Notes: generated by a model from the letters alone, not told the origin. A stretch of 64,000 nt of DNA from Isoetes taiwanensis (GCA_021234155.1 JAJEKV010000006.1:21195673-21259672), one strand, 5' to 3'; shown: positions 46,606 to 58,056, counted from the first letter of the stretch. A program made the numbers and translations.

Positions 46606-46930
46606 GGAATCTTCGATTGGGGCACCGGGTTGTGTGGCGAAACCTGGGCCATTGGATTATGGATGGGTCATGCATGGGGCATGCATGGCCATGCATGGGG
46701 CCATGCATGAGGGCATGCAACACATCCCTGGACCATTGGATCAAAAAGGGGAGGCGAAATCATGGCCCTTGATTTTTACCAGAAAGGTGCAAGGAAGCTT
46801 CCTCCCAAAGTGAATTTGGTGTAACCAATCTCCACTGTTAGATCAAAGGGGGGAGGAGAAATCCTAGCCATTCATTTTTTTTATTAAATTAGAGTTTTTT
46901 ATATTAAAGGAGGTGAGGTGTCACTCTCCA
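46606..46930 (+). repeat. truncated spacer module, plus orientation
   Basis: Begins TCGATTGGGGCACCGGGTTG, carries four ATGCATGG steps and stops within AAAGGAGGTGAGGTGTCACT, where the sequence switches to the inverted copy. The junction near 46930-46940 is abrupt. Confidence 0.8.
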
Positions 46931-48035
46931 AGATTTTCAAATATTAAGGAAGCTTCCTTGCACCTACCTGGTAAAAATCAAAGACCATAATTTCGCCTCC
47001 CCTTTTTGATCCAATGGTCCAGGGATGTGTTGCATGCCCTCATGCATGGCCATGCATGCCCCATGCATGACCCATCCATAATCCAATGGCCTGTTTTCAC
47101 ACACAACCAAAGCCCCCAATCCCATGCAAAAAGAAGCATGTCATATATTTTAGCACATTATATAAACCATGGGTGCATCATTTCCTGGGACACATAGAAT
47201 AATTATATAAATATTCGATTTCAAAGGTTATCCCAAGATTCCTTTAGATTCCCTCAAGATTCTCTTGAGATTCCCCTAGATTCCTCTAGACTTCCCAAGA
47301 TTCCATGTAGATTCTTCTAGATTCTCTTAGATTCTATGAAGATTCCCATAGAACACACACTTATTGTCAAAGATTCCCCCAAACCCCGATTCTCCCTCGA
47401 TTCCCAAGATTCCACTAAGACCCCTAGATTCTTAAGGTTCTATATAAAGATTCCCCTAGATTTTCAAATTTTTTTTGAAGATTCATTTAGATTCCTCAAG
47501 ATTCTATGTAGATTCACCTAGATTCCTTTAGATTCTATGAAGATTCCCCTAGATTCTCAAAGATTCCATCAAGATTTCCCTAGATCCTTAAGCATTTTTT
47601 GAAGATTCTCCTAGATTCACCTAGATTCTTTTGAGATTCTGATAGATTCCTTAAGATTCTCTTGAGATTCTCTTGATTCCCAAATATTATCTCAAGATTC
47701 CTCTAAGTTCCCCATGTTTCTACATAGGTTCTTTTAGATTCCCTTAGGTTCTATGAAGATTCCCCTAGATTGGGTCCCACTTTGATCTGAGATCTCGATC
47801 GCAAGATAAAGTCGTTTGAAGGCAACACAAAAGAAGGAAGCTTCCATAAAAGCTTATTAACTAATGGGGTGCCACCTCATTACCTTTTCATTAAATAAGG
47901 GTGACACCTCAGCTCCTTTAATATAAAAAACTCTAATTTAATAAAAAAATGAATGGCTAGGATTTCTCCTCCCCCTTTTGATCTAACGGTGGAGATTGGT
48001 TATACCAAATCCACTTTGGAAGGAAGCTTCATCAA
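46931..48035 (-). repeat. inverted copy of a whole spacer-array-spacer module
   Basis: Read on the minus strand from 48035 it gives the right half of the spacer (TTTGATCTAACGG, AGGTGTCACCC, GATCGAGATCTCAG; 48035-47769), then a GAATCT array (47768-47216, seen on the plus strand as AGATTCCCCTAGATTC), then the ATGCATG-rich left half (47215-46931). The order is the same as in plus-strand modules, so this is one inverted unit rather than separate flips. Confidence 0.87.
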
Positions 48036-49905
48036 TAGAAGATCCAGACCGTTGAAGGTGTGGAAATGGAATGTTACACGAAATTGTACATGCGTGTGGT
48101 GGATTATCGAATTTATTGGGCGTCATATCATTGACAATTAAGATAGTTTTTGGGGCTTGGAAAATACAAAAATCGTGTGGTGTGGTGGATGCTTAACATG
48201 CCGTGTTGGATTGTTATTTGTGGGATTGTTGATTTGTCTCGATATGCTCGAACGGAGATAGCGCATTGGCAATGGCGTAAAGGGTCGGTGGTTTAATTGT
48301 TGGGTCGTTGGAGACAAGACGTCGGGCCGATGGTTCAGAATGGAGGCGGGGTTCTTGCATGGTAAGAGCATGCCTGGCCCCAGGTTGTATTTAGATGTAT
48401 GAAGTTAGAGTTCATAGGAGGTGCCAATAAGTGTTCTCGTGGTAATGTCGGATCTGAGGAGCTCAAGGAGCTATTGGGAGAAAAGTTTCAGATACGATCG
48501 TATTCAGGTAAATTTGTTCTAAGTTATTTTCTATTATGCACTTAAATACACTTTGGGGAGTTGAAATTAGATAGAGGAATTAAATTTTGTTTGGTATTCA
48601 AATGTGGAAAACAGTAACTTTTAATTCGGCCTCGTATTTCACGCTCTGCAAATGTCTAGGACCGTCGCTTAGGACGATGTGGCATAGATTTTGTATATTA
48701 CTTCTTGAGTTGTGACCGAGAATATGTGACCGATGAATCCATGAGGCACGTCCAATGATCTCTCGAGTCATTTATACATGGTTAGGACTTGATTTAGCAA
48801 ATTAAGCAAACGAATTGAATACTTAGATAATTGTAGTAAAACCAAATTGTGATATGAGGTTGTGAGTAGATTGTTGCCCCCGCCAATGGTGGTTCAAGCC
48901 ATGGAAGTTAATGATGTAAATGTGACAGATAATGATCTTAATCCAAGAACACTAGGAAAGAGTGAATACTTAGATATTTGTAGTAGAACAAATTGCGTGA
49001 TATGAATTGTTGTCCGGTGAGGAGTTCTACAAAGCAATGCTTTATAAATGAGTTGCTTATCTTTATAGAGTGTAATCCCGATTGCAAAACCACATTATTG
49101 CCCTCGATACGCTTAGGGCTTTACATAGATTCTCAAAAAACTAATGATTGCCCGCTTCCGCCAATCGTATTAGCAACACATGTGTATACATCATTAAGCC
49201 AAAGCTCGCACTAGACCACATTAGAGGTAGTTGTATATTAGAGGATCACGATAGAATATAAAATATGAGATACATTATAAATATGCATTAGAATATCCGG
49301 GAGTAGCGCCAAAATGTTTTATCCTTCTCAAGCTAACTCCATATGAGACCTGTTTTTGTCTCTCGATCTCTTTCCTCTTGAGAGTAGCAATGATATGTAA
49401 CCATATCTCTGATGTTGACATTGTCTGGCCTGCACAAACAGGATAACTTCTTAAAGAGCTTATTCATAGAACCATGCAAGTTGGTGCGAGACAAAACTCG
49501 TATGCTATTGAAATATTCAAAGGATAGAGTCTGCAAAGGCGTGACATGTCTCATGTGAATCATGTTTGCAAATTTTAAATAGTCGATGCTAACTTACATA
49601 GAAGAAAGTTAGTAGACATAGTCGAAGTTAAAAATAAGTACAGGGTTTTGCCTGAAGTTACGGATATCATTATCTGCAATGAACAATAATGTGATTGGAT
49701 TACGGCCCTTTTCCGTCTAAATAGAGTTATTTTATGAGTATTTGTTGGTTTCTCGTATACGAAATATAGTTTTGGTCTCTCATAATGTGGTGTGAACAAT
49801 ATGAGTAGCATTTTTATGGAAGAGTTGTTCACGTAAGAGAGGAGAGAAGAAAGAGAGAAGGCTTTCCCCCGAAGCACAAGTGGCATGAGGTATGTCAATG
49901 ATTTC
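48036..49905. other. sequence between GAATCT blocks, no gene recognised
   Basis: Short frames only, none with a recognisable motif (for example minus-strand 49333-49563). A TACTTAGATA.TTGTAGTA motif occurs at 48820 and 48966, a weak local repeat. Possibly the remains of another insertion. Confidence 0.4.
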
Positions 49906-50396
49906 GAAGACCGGGTTGTGTGGCTAAACTTGGGCCATTGGATTATGGATGGGTCATGCATGGGGCATGCATGGCCATGCATGAGGGCATGCAACACATC
50001 CCCCGACCATTGGATCAAGAAGGGGAGGCTAAATCATGATCCTTGATTTTTACCAGAAGGTGCACTTTTAAGCTTCCTTCCTCCCAAAGAATTTGTGTAA
50101 CCAATCTCCACCGTTAGATCAAAAGGGGAGGAGAAATCCTAGCTATTCATTTTTACTAAATTAGATTTTTTTATATTAAAGGAGGTGAGGTGTCACTCTT
50201 TATTTAATGAAAAGGTAATGAGGTGGCACCCCATTAATTATGAAGCTTTTATGGAAGCTTCCTTCTTTGTGTTGCCTTCAACCGACTTTTATCTTGGCGA
50301 TCGAGATCTCGGATCAAAGTGGGACCCACACCGTGGATTCCTCTCATCAATGCTTTTCAATGAGTAGTGGTTTGGCATCATTCCGTGCAACCTCGG
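49906..50396 (+). repeat. spacer module of the GAATCT family, block 3 first copy
   Basis: Colinear with 45460-45950. It starts at CCGGGTTGTGTGGCTAAACT and ends at GGCATCATTCCGTGCAACC. It lacks the leftmost part (GTGTCCTCCGTGG) and instead joins unrelated sequence at 49905. Confidence 0.87.
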
Positions 50397-51660
50397 ATAA
50401 TCTAGGGGAATCTTCATAGAACCTAAGGGAATCTAAAAGAACCTATGTAGAAACCTGGGGAACTTAGAGGAATCTTGGAATAATATTTGAGAATCAAGGG
50501 AATCTCAAGAGAATCTTAAGGAATCTATGGGAATCTCAAAAGAATCTAGGGAATCTAAGAGAATCTTTAAAAATGCTTAAGAATCTAGGGAAATCTTGAT
50601 GGAATCTTTGAGAATCTAGGGGAATCTTTATAGAATTTAAGACAATCTAGGAGAATCTACATAAAATCTTGGGGAATCTAAACGAATCTTCAAATACAAG
50701 GGGAATCTTTATATAGAGCCTTAAGAATCTAGAGGGATCTTAGTGGAATCTTCGGGAATCGAGGGAGAATCTAAGGGTTTTAGGGGAATCTTTGACAATA
50801 GGTGTGTTCTATAGGGGAATCTTCATAGAATCTAAGAGAATCTAGAAGAATCTACATGGAATCTTAGGAAGTCTAGAGGAATATAAGGAATCTCAAGAGA
50901 ATGTTGAGGAATCTAAAGGAATCTAAGGGAATCTAAAGGAATCTTGGGATGACCTCCGAAATCGAGAAAATATGAAGAGAACCCAAGGAATCTATAGGAA
51001 TATCAAAAGATGGGAATCTAAGAGAATCTTTAAAAAATATTTGAGAATCTAGCAGAATCTTGATGGAATCTTCGAGAATCTAGTGGAATCTTTATAGAAT
51101 CTAAGGGAATCTAGAAGAATCTACATAGAATCTTGGGGAATCTAAAGGAATCTTTAGATAATCTTTGAAAATCTATGAGAATCTTTGTAAAAACCTTAAG
51201 AATCTGGAGATCTTCGCGGAATCTTAAGGAATCTAGGGGGAATCCAAGGGGATCTAGGGAAATCTTTGACTCTAGGTATGTTCTACAGGGGAATCTGCAG
51301 AGAATCTAAGGGAATCTAGAAGAATCTCCATGAAATCTTGGGGAATCTAGAGGAATCTTAGGATAATCTTTGAAAATCTCGGGGAATCTCAAAAGAATCC
51401 TTAAGAATCTAAAGGAATCTTAGGGAATCTTCATAAAATCTTTGAGTATCTAGAGAATCTTGATGGGATTTTGGAGAATCTCTATAGAATCTTCATTGCA
51501 TGACTTTAGGTTTGACTTCTAGTCGAATTTGTACAATCCCTCCAAGGATCATCAATGGATCTTGGGAAATATAAGAAACATTGATTTAATCTCATAGAAT
51601 CTAGGGAAATCTTTCTAGAGTCTTAGAGAATCTAGGAGAATCTTAATAGAATCTTTGTTG
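50397..51660 (+). repeat. GAATCT-type minisatellite array, block 3a
   Basis: About 1.26 kb. The first approximately 680 bases duplicate 45951-46605. The later part (51080-51660) repeats the same succession of motifs again in more diverged form (CTCTAGGTATGTTCTACAGG against ACAATAGGTGTGTTCTATAG), showing internal higher-order duplication. Confidence 0.87.
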
Positions 51661-52315
51661 GATGGCACCTTATTTTTGCTTCTAGTCAATTTGTAATGCA
51701 GGTCCTTCATAGTGCAACCGCTCATAGTACAAAAAACTTGTCTTAATATGTATATAGAAACTCCCGGGTGGTCGTGAAAATAGCACATTACATATAAAGT
51801 TTTGATCTTGGCCCTTGGGTAAAAAAGTTGGTGAGGTGGCTGCATTCTAAGCCCTTGGATTTTGATGGGGCATGCATGAGTCATGCATGGGGCATACACC
51901 CCATCTGGGAACCGTTGATCAAAGGGGAAGGCAAAATCCTAGCCCTTGATTTTTTATGGGGGAAGGTGCAAGGAAGATGCCAAAAGTGAATTTGGTGTAG
52001 CAGATCTTAACCGTTAGATCAAAAGGTGAGCATAAATCCTAGCCATTAATTTTTAATATTAAATTAGTTTTTTTTTTAAAGGAGATGAGGTGGCACCTCA
52101 TTAATAAGAAAAAGTAATGAGGTGGCAAAGCATTTATTAGTGGACATTCTAGAAAGCTTCCTTTCGTTTAATCGCCTTCAAAAGCACATAGCTTGCAGTA
52201 GAGGGGTCGGATGAAGGTGGGGCCCACGCCATTAGATTCCTCTCGTCGAGAACTTCTCAATGAGTGGTGTTTTGACACTATTTTGTCGCAGTTGGAGCCA
52301 ACATGATCGAACATT
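51661..52315 (+). repeat. spacer module of the GAATCT family, block 3 second copy
   Basis: Near-identical partner of 19836-20450: TATGTATATAGAAACTC, AGCACATTACATATAAAG, TGCATGAGTCATGCATGGGG, GCAGATCTTAACCGTTAG and CTCGTCGAGAACTTCTCAAT all occur in the same order and spacing. Differences are mostly one-base indels in short homopolymers. Confidence 0.9.
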
Positions 52316-53200
52316 AAGAATCTTTTTGGAATGTTCGAGTTTCAAGGAATCTATGGTAAGTTGAGGGAATCTAGGAGAATCTTTATAGGATCTTAAGGAA
52401 TCCGTGAGGAATATTATGAGAATCTTAGAGAATCTATGGGAATCTCAAGAGAGCATCTTTGAGAATGTAAGGGAATCTTGATAAAATCTTTAAGAACCTA
52501 GAGAAAACTTGATGGAATCTTGGGGAGTCTAGGAGAATCTTCATATAATCTATGGGAATTAGAGGAATCTCAAGAGAATCTATAGGAATCTCAAGTGCTT
52601 CTTTGGGAATCTAGGGGAATCTTGATAAAATCTTTAAGAACGTAGAAGAATCTTAATGAATCTTGGAGAATCTAGAGGAATCTTGGGGTGTTCTTTTGGA
52701 ATCTAGGGGAATCTTTAAAGAATCTTAGGGAATCTCAAATGAACCTTTGGGAATCTAGGAGAATGTAAAGGAATCTTCATAAAATCTTTAAGAATCTATG
52801 GGAATCTTAATGGAATCTCGAAGAATCTAGGAGAATCTAGAAAAATCTTGATAGAATCTTGGAGAATCTAGAGGAATCTTGGGGTAATTTTTTGGAATCT
52901 AGGGGAATCTTTAGAGAATCTTTGGGAATCTTAATAAAATCTAGGGGAATCTCCATAAAATCTTAATAATCTAGGGGAATCTTTGTAGAACATTAAGAAT
53001 CTAAGAAAATCTTTTGAAATCTAGGAGAATCTAAGAGAATCTCAAGAGAATCTTTGGGAATCTAGGGGAATCTTCCTAAAAGTTTTGAGAATTTAAGGAT
53101 ATCTTGATGGAATTTTAGAGAATCTAAAGAGAATCTTCATAGAATCTGCGGGCTTTATGCAGTCCCTCATATTACAAACACTTGTATATATATACAATTA
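52316..53200 (+). repeat. GAATCT-type minisatellite array, block 3b, with terminal tail
   Basis: Partner of 20451-21270. Both share ATGTTCGAGTTTCAAGGAAT at the start and TTTATG.AGTCCCTCATATTA at the end. This copy has about 70 extra bases of units near 53005-53070 that copy 1 lacks. Confidence 0.9.
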
Positions 53201-53213
53201 TCTTAAAAATTCA

Positions 53214-53243
53214 TCTTATCTTATCTTATCTTATCTTATCTTA
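53214..53243. repeat. (TTATC)n short microsatellite, second site
   Basis: Six TCTTA units, preceded by AAAAATTCA, similar to the AAAAATT that precedes the run at 25081. Could be the tail of another truncated element of the same family. Confidence 0.85.
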
Positions 53244-53426
53244 TATATAGACATTGAGGTGTCGTGCCTCAGGCCGCCTAGATTTGAGATCCCGACCCTA
53301 ATCCGGAACCAACCACATCAATTCACCCCAAGCCTTATTTGGGGCTTTTAATCTAGGCGTCAAATGTGCCACATCAATGGCCCATAATGTTAACACACAT
53401 ATGTTGAGTGCAATTAATGCTATACG

Positions 53427-54321
53427 ATGAGGTGGCACTCGATGTACAAGTGGCGGTGATTATATTAATGGTTAAAACCATTGAAATAATTAGGGAAAAA
53501 ACTACAAAAAATACCCTTATGTTTTGACAAATTTCATAACATACCCCCGAAGTTTTCATAAATTTTTGTAATGGCCTTGGTCAATGTATTTAATATTTAG
53601 TATCATTGAAAATTGTTCAAATGCCCTTAAGATGTACCTTAATTACTCAAACGCCCTTAAGATTCCACACAATTCACCAAATATCCTTAAGATGAGAGAT
53701 GATACGCTTTTTATTCTGACAATTTGATTAGGGCTCTTTTCAAATATGACCATCAAACTAAGAGCCATGATCGAATATTGGATAGTCTTACTATACCTAA
53801 TTTTGGAGGAGGTGGATTCACATTCAGTTTGCTTTGACAAATGCCTTTGAAAAGATGCAAGATGAATGTATTCAGAGATATTCACATCTATATAGCAATG
53901 AAGAGCGGATTCAAGCACATGAGGTCAATTAGGTTTTCCATTGGGATTCCATCATGTCGAATGTCTAAATCTTTTTTGGGTTTTCCACCGGCTATTCCAT
54001 CGTTTAGAACGCCTAAATCTTTTGCTCTATTTTCTATTCAAAATGAAAACCGCCAATGTCAAATCCTTGCCCCAAAAAATACATCCATTCGGGAGGGGCT
54101 TTATATGAAATATGTAAAATACAAGGGCATTTGATGGTATACAAAAATTCTACGAGCCAAATACGCTGACCAAGGGCATTACAAAAATTTATGCAAACTC
54201 AAGGGTATGTCGTGAAATTTGTCAAAACATAAGGGTATTTTGTAGTTTTTCCTTAATTTTTTCAATGGTTTTTTAACCATTAATATAATCTGCCACTTGT
54301 ACGCCAACTTCATGAGGTGGC
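53427..54321. mobile_element. long-TIR non-autonomous element, Mutator-like
   Basis: The left arm (about 53444-53586, GTACAAGTGGC ... TTTGTAATGGCCTTGGTCA) is matched by the inverted right arm (about 54158-54302). Shared segments include GATTATATTAATGGTTAAAA, CCCTTATGTTTTGACAAATT and CATAAATTTTTGTAATG. Arms of about 145 bases around a core of about 570 bases resemble non-autonomous Mutator-like elements. Just outside each arm is the direct repeat ATGAGGTGGC (53427-53436 and 54312-54321), a candidate 10-base target duplication if the outer 7-9 bases of the arms have diverged. The core holds three CAAA(T/C)GCCCTTAAGAT-like repeats (53618-53697) and no transposase. Confidence 0.75.
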
Positions 54322-55293
54322 GCCATCTCCTGTTGCTTTTCTTAATTTTATCCTAGAAGAATTTATCAAGGGCGCCAAGGACGCCGAACGCTTTCTTTAG
54401 TTCCAACCAATGGTGAAGTTGGACTTTACTATAAGTTCCGTGCCTTATGTGTGATCCCTATGTAATAGACTCTTGAGAACAAGGATTAGGAAAAGTTAAT
54501 TGGGAAGAGTTGATACGAATGGATAAAGCTTGAAATGTCATAAAAGAACCTTCGATTGAATTGCATTTGCTATTTCTAGTTATAAATATGTGTTTATTAA
54601 TGAAGCATGAGTTGGAATGTTGTTTATTTGTTTCATTACTATTTCATGGTATGACGATCTTTGGATATGCCATTGACTTCATTTTATTGATGGCTTATGT
54701 GTTTTTCCACATCCCTAAAAGACAAACACTGTCAAAATTCAAATAGCCATAAATTGAGAATTTTTCTATCCCAACTTTGATTCGAAAAAAGAAGCTAGCT
54801 ATGGTGACCTATTTGTAATAATATTGGCTTCAATATAAAAGTATGAAATCAACAGTTTTGATCTTGCAGACAAACTAGAAGGCATCCAAATTAAGATAAG
54901 TTGTGGTACATGTTGTATAAGGTGAGAAACATGCTTCTTCCTCGACAGCTAATTTCAGATCAACTAATTCTAGCATGCCTCATCTAACACACATTATGAA
55001 GGCTTTAAGTTAAATTTTAGACCACGTTCTGTTATTGAAGTTAGCTTACGAATGCACATGAAGAGAGATCATACTTCAAGATATTTTTGGAATTTTTTTG
55101 GTGTAAGGTATTTAAACTGCCAACTATAACCTTGAACATTCAAAATGTTCTTGCACGACCTGTTGTCCTTGATATAATCTTTATTCAAAGAATATTTGGA
55201 GCCCCTGATAATGTTGTATATCTTACATGTGTTCTGTAGAACAACACAAAGGTCCCGTTCTAAGCAACTAAATTCAATCTTGATGGTGAGAAG
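54322..55293. other. intergenic sequence, no gene recognised
   Basis: Short AT-rich frames only (such as 54561-54746). No motif or repeat structure of note. Confidence 0.5.
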
Positions 55294-55465
55294 ATGATTT
55301 TAAATCCTTTAGATAGTGTAATTGATGTAAGGAATATAGAATCCGACATTCAGTCAAGCAGACACTAGGATATTCATCATGATTTTAAATCCTTTAGATA
55401 GTGTAATCGATTAAGGAATATAGAATCAACATTCGCTAATACAAAGCGGTTACATTAGGATATTT
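55294..55465 (+). repeat. tandem duplication, 85-bp units
   Basis: ATGATTTTAAATCCTTTAGA ... GGAATATAGAATC ... CATT occurs at 55294-55378 and 55379-55465. The second copy is interrupted by substitutions near its end. Confidence 0.8.
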
Positions 55466-55589
55466 GTGAAGCAATATACTTCAATCTGATTGCTTGTGGT
55501 GCGTTAGTGCTCCTTTTTGTAATAGAATAGAATCAAGACATCTTCTCAAGCCTCGCCCCCAATGAAATGATATATTCAATGGCAAAGAT

Positions 55590-55740
55590 ACAACAATCTA
55601 ATTGCTCGTGGCCAACTCTTGAACCTCGTCAAGTCTCGCCGAATGAAAATGAAGTGATATGTTCATGAAGCAGCATATAAAAATCTAATTGCTTGTGACC
55701 AACTCTTAAACCTCTGTCAAGTCTCTGCTTGAATGAAAAG
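55590..55740 (+). repeat. tandem duplication, 86-bp units
   Basis: ATCTAATTGCT.GTG.CCAACTCTT.AACCTC.GTCAAGTCTC occurs at 55596 and 55682, followed in each by GAATGAAAA. A third partial copy (AATCTGATTGCTTGTGG) lies at 55484. Confidence 0.75.
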
Positions 55741-55899
55741 GATTATGCTTTCATTGATGACATGAAATCTAGGTCAATCTAATCTGCCAGCATTACAGAC
55801 CCCAGCTGACAGTCCAATTAAATTCTTAGTTATTTCAGAGACAATAAAGAAGCTTCATTCTTTGTCCAACCACCCTTTCTCAAGAAAATCTAAACTCTT

Positions 55900-56130
55900 A
55901 AATTGAAATTCAAGGACTAACCTTGTGTCCAAGTCATTATTAAACCTAAATTGAACATCATAAGATCTCCAAATCAAAGAGCGCGTTGGGATATATATGT
56001 TTCCCATACCATATATATCGTAATTGAAAACATTAACTGAAATTCAAGGACAAACAGTCCATCCTCATGTCCGAGTCATTAGTAAACCTGGCCTGGAACA
56101 TCAAAGAATTTCCAAATCAAGGAGCCCAGC
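55900..56130 (+). repeat. diverged direct duplication, about 140-bp spacing
   Basis: TGAAATTCAAGGAC.AAC ... GTCC.AGTCATTA.TAAACCT ... CCAAATCAA.GAGC occurs at about 55900-55985 and 56037-56130. Substitutions are frequent, so this is older than its neighbours. Confidence 0.7.
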
Positions 56131-57190
56131 CTCATAAAAGAATGTGCTACATGTTTACTGTCCGATTTGCTACAGAATCTTCAATCCAATAGAAGAAAGA
56201 AAAACAGTAACTCCTAAATCACAATGACTAAAAAGACGCATTTTTTAATTGGTTAAAATGTTTAGTGACTATTTAAAAAGCTTGGCCAATAGCTATGTGA
56301 GTAGAAAGTTCTGCTTAGCATTGTTGAAATAAACCAGAATATACAAAACGAGTACGAATCATCATATTACAGCAAGTAGCTACTTATTAAGATCAAGTAG
56401 GTGGACTTAAGAAAGTCTACAAAGGTAATCTGCATCAACAGGTTTACTGGCCAAACAAAGATTTACAGGCCAAACAACTCTTTTGCAGGAAATGTCTATG
56501 AGGGTACGCTGCAACAACATAATTACAAGCCAAACGACTCTTTTGCAGGACCTCAACATGTTCTGTAACTACAAATGTTACAGAGGCAATTTATTTTGGA
56601 ATTTTTAATAATCTAGAGAGTGTTGACCTCTGCATAACTACATAAGCGGGGGAAAGAGTATTTAATATGCAACCATAGCTAGCCAACTGCAACTGTAACT
56701 TTGGAATAATTATAACTATACTTAAACTAAGAAATGGCTGGTAGGTTTACATTGTTTTTCGCTTTTGCTTTCCCGGGCATGTGAGAAATAAAGCATGCCT
56801 TAACTTCTCTGCATTGCAGTATTTTGAAGAATCTAAGTCATACAATCTGCCTGGCATATAACCTGGCTATGCAAATCTTGCATTAAATTATGGCATCCAA
56901 AATTGAATGGATTAAATTGAAACAGAGAACTCAAAATAGAGCACCTTAAACAAAACTTTAGTATACTAACCCTGCGACGCAACCAAGTGCCTCAGTGATG
57001 GCAACCATACATCTGCTACACCATCTTCTCCCAATCCCTTGGGGTCTTCATCACCAGATCGTATCAAAACCATCATCCAATTAAATTGGGATTATGTCAA
57101 CTCCAAAATCACGCCAACCTGCTGTTGTCTTCTAGGGGGTTTTTGTTTTTTTTAATCTTTTTTTTTGGACTTGATAAATAACATAAGGTT
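56131..57190. other. intergenic sequence downstream of the 57-62 kb gene
   Basis: No gene recognised. A short duplication, CAGGCCAAAC(A/G)ACTCTTTTGCAGG with variants, lies at 56465-56555. Otherwise anonymous AT-rich sequence. Confidence 0.5.
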
Positions 57191-57412
57191 GTGATTCATG
57201 TGTGACGTTTCAGATGCGAATTGAAATATGCAAAAATGAAGAGCAAGTTGCTAAGATAGATGAGACCAAAATTGAAGAGCATTTAGATGAAAATATTAGG
57301 TTTGATAATAACAGATTGCATTATTTGCGATCCAATTGCAGACTCGAAATTATCGATACAATGCACAAATATCATACAAAAATATCTTATATTCCAATAA
57401 AAAATTAAGGGA

Positions 57413-58056
57413 TCAATCCATGTTTTTCCACGTATTTAACAAGGTGTGGTTCCATGTCACCGCTTCTATCCAAGCTGGGTATGAATCTAACACTTCACCC
57501 ACCGGCCATCCCCCCATAGTCAAATTATTCATAATAGACACAAACTTCACCAGAAAATCATCAGTCGCAAAGTTTTTTGGATCGTAAGATGGTGGATTCA
57601 GGGCCTGTGTTTGATTGTAGAAGCATTTGAGAGCATCATTATCCACTATGATTATATCATCCTTATTCTCGATACCAAGTTCGGTCCATCATGTTACTCA
57701 AGTGTTTGATGAAGATAGGCTTGCCTCGTTGGATCCTTGGGATTAGTGAACTTCACACATTTGTTACGATCCCAAAAGGTCAACCAATGTCTACGATTTC
57801 CCCCTGCCTCCAAAGTATCCTTGATGTTCCTTAGTTCCATGGATGACCAAATACCAACTCAAAATAACCCGAATGCCTCATCTAGCATCTCCTTCAAGTG
57901 CGCGTGGATAGATCCACTTGGTGTTTGATTCCACCGGTGTCCGATGAAACCGATCTCTAGCCACTTTATTTTTTCGGAAAAGTCTTGCAAAGGACTCCGT
58001 TTAAGGTTAGAACACCACAACCTTCTTAGAAACGCCAATGCAAGCTGAAACATCAA
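57413..58056 (-). CDS. exon block of the unrecognised gene (C-terminal)
   Basis: Starts at LALAFLRRLW, runs through KIKWLEIGFIGHRWNQTPSG, then (one stop or frame change near 57862) RNIKDTLEAGGNRRHWLTFW and CVKFTNPKDPTRQAYLHQTL. After a further frame change come DNDALKCFYNQTQALNPP and TDDFLVKFVSIMNNL, ending at a TGA near 57413. The block is continuous apart from the frame changes, arguing for a single exon. Confidence 0.5.
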
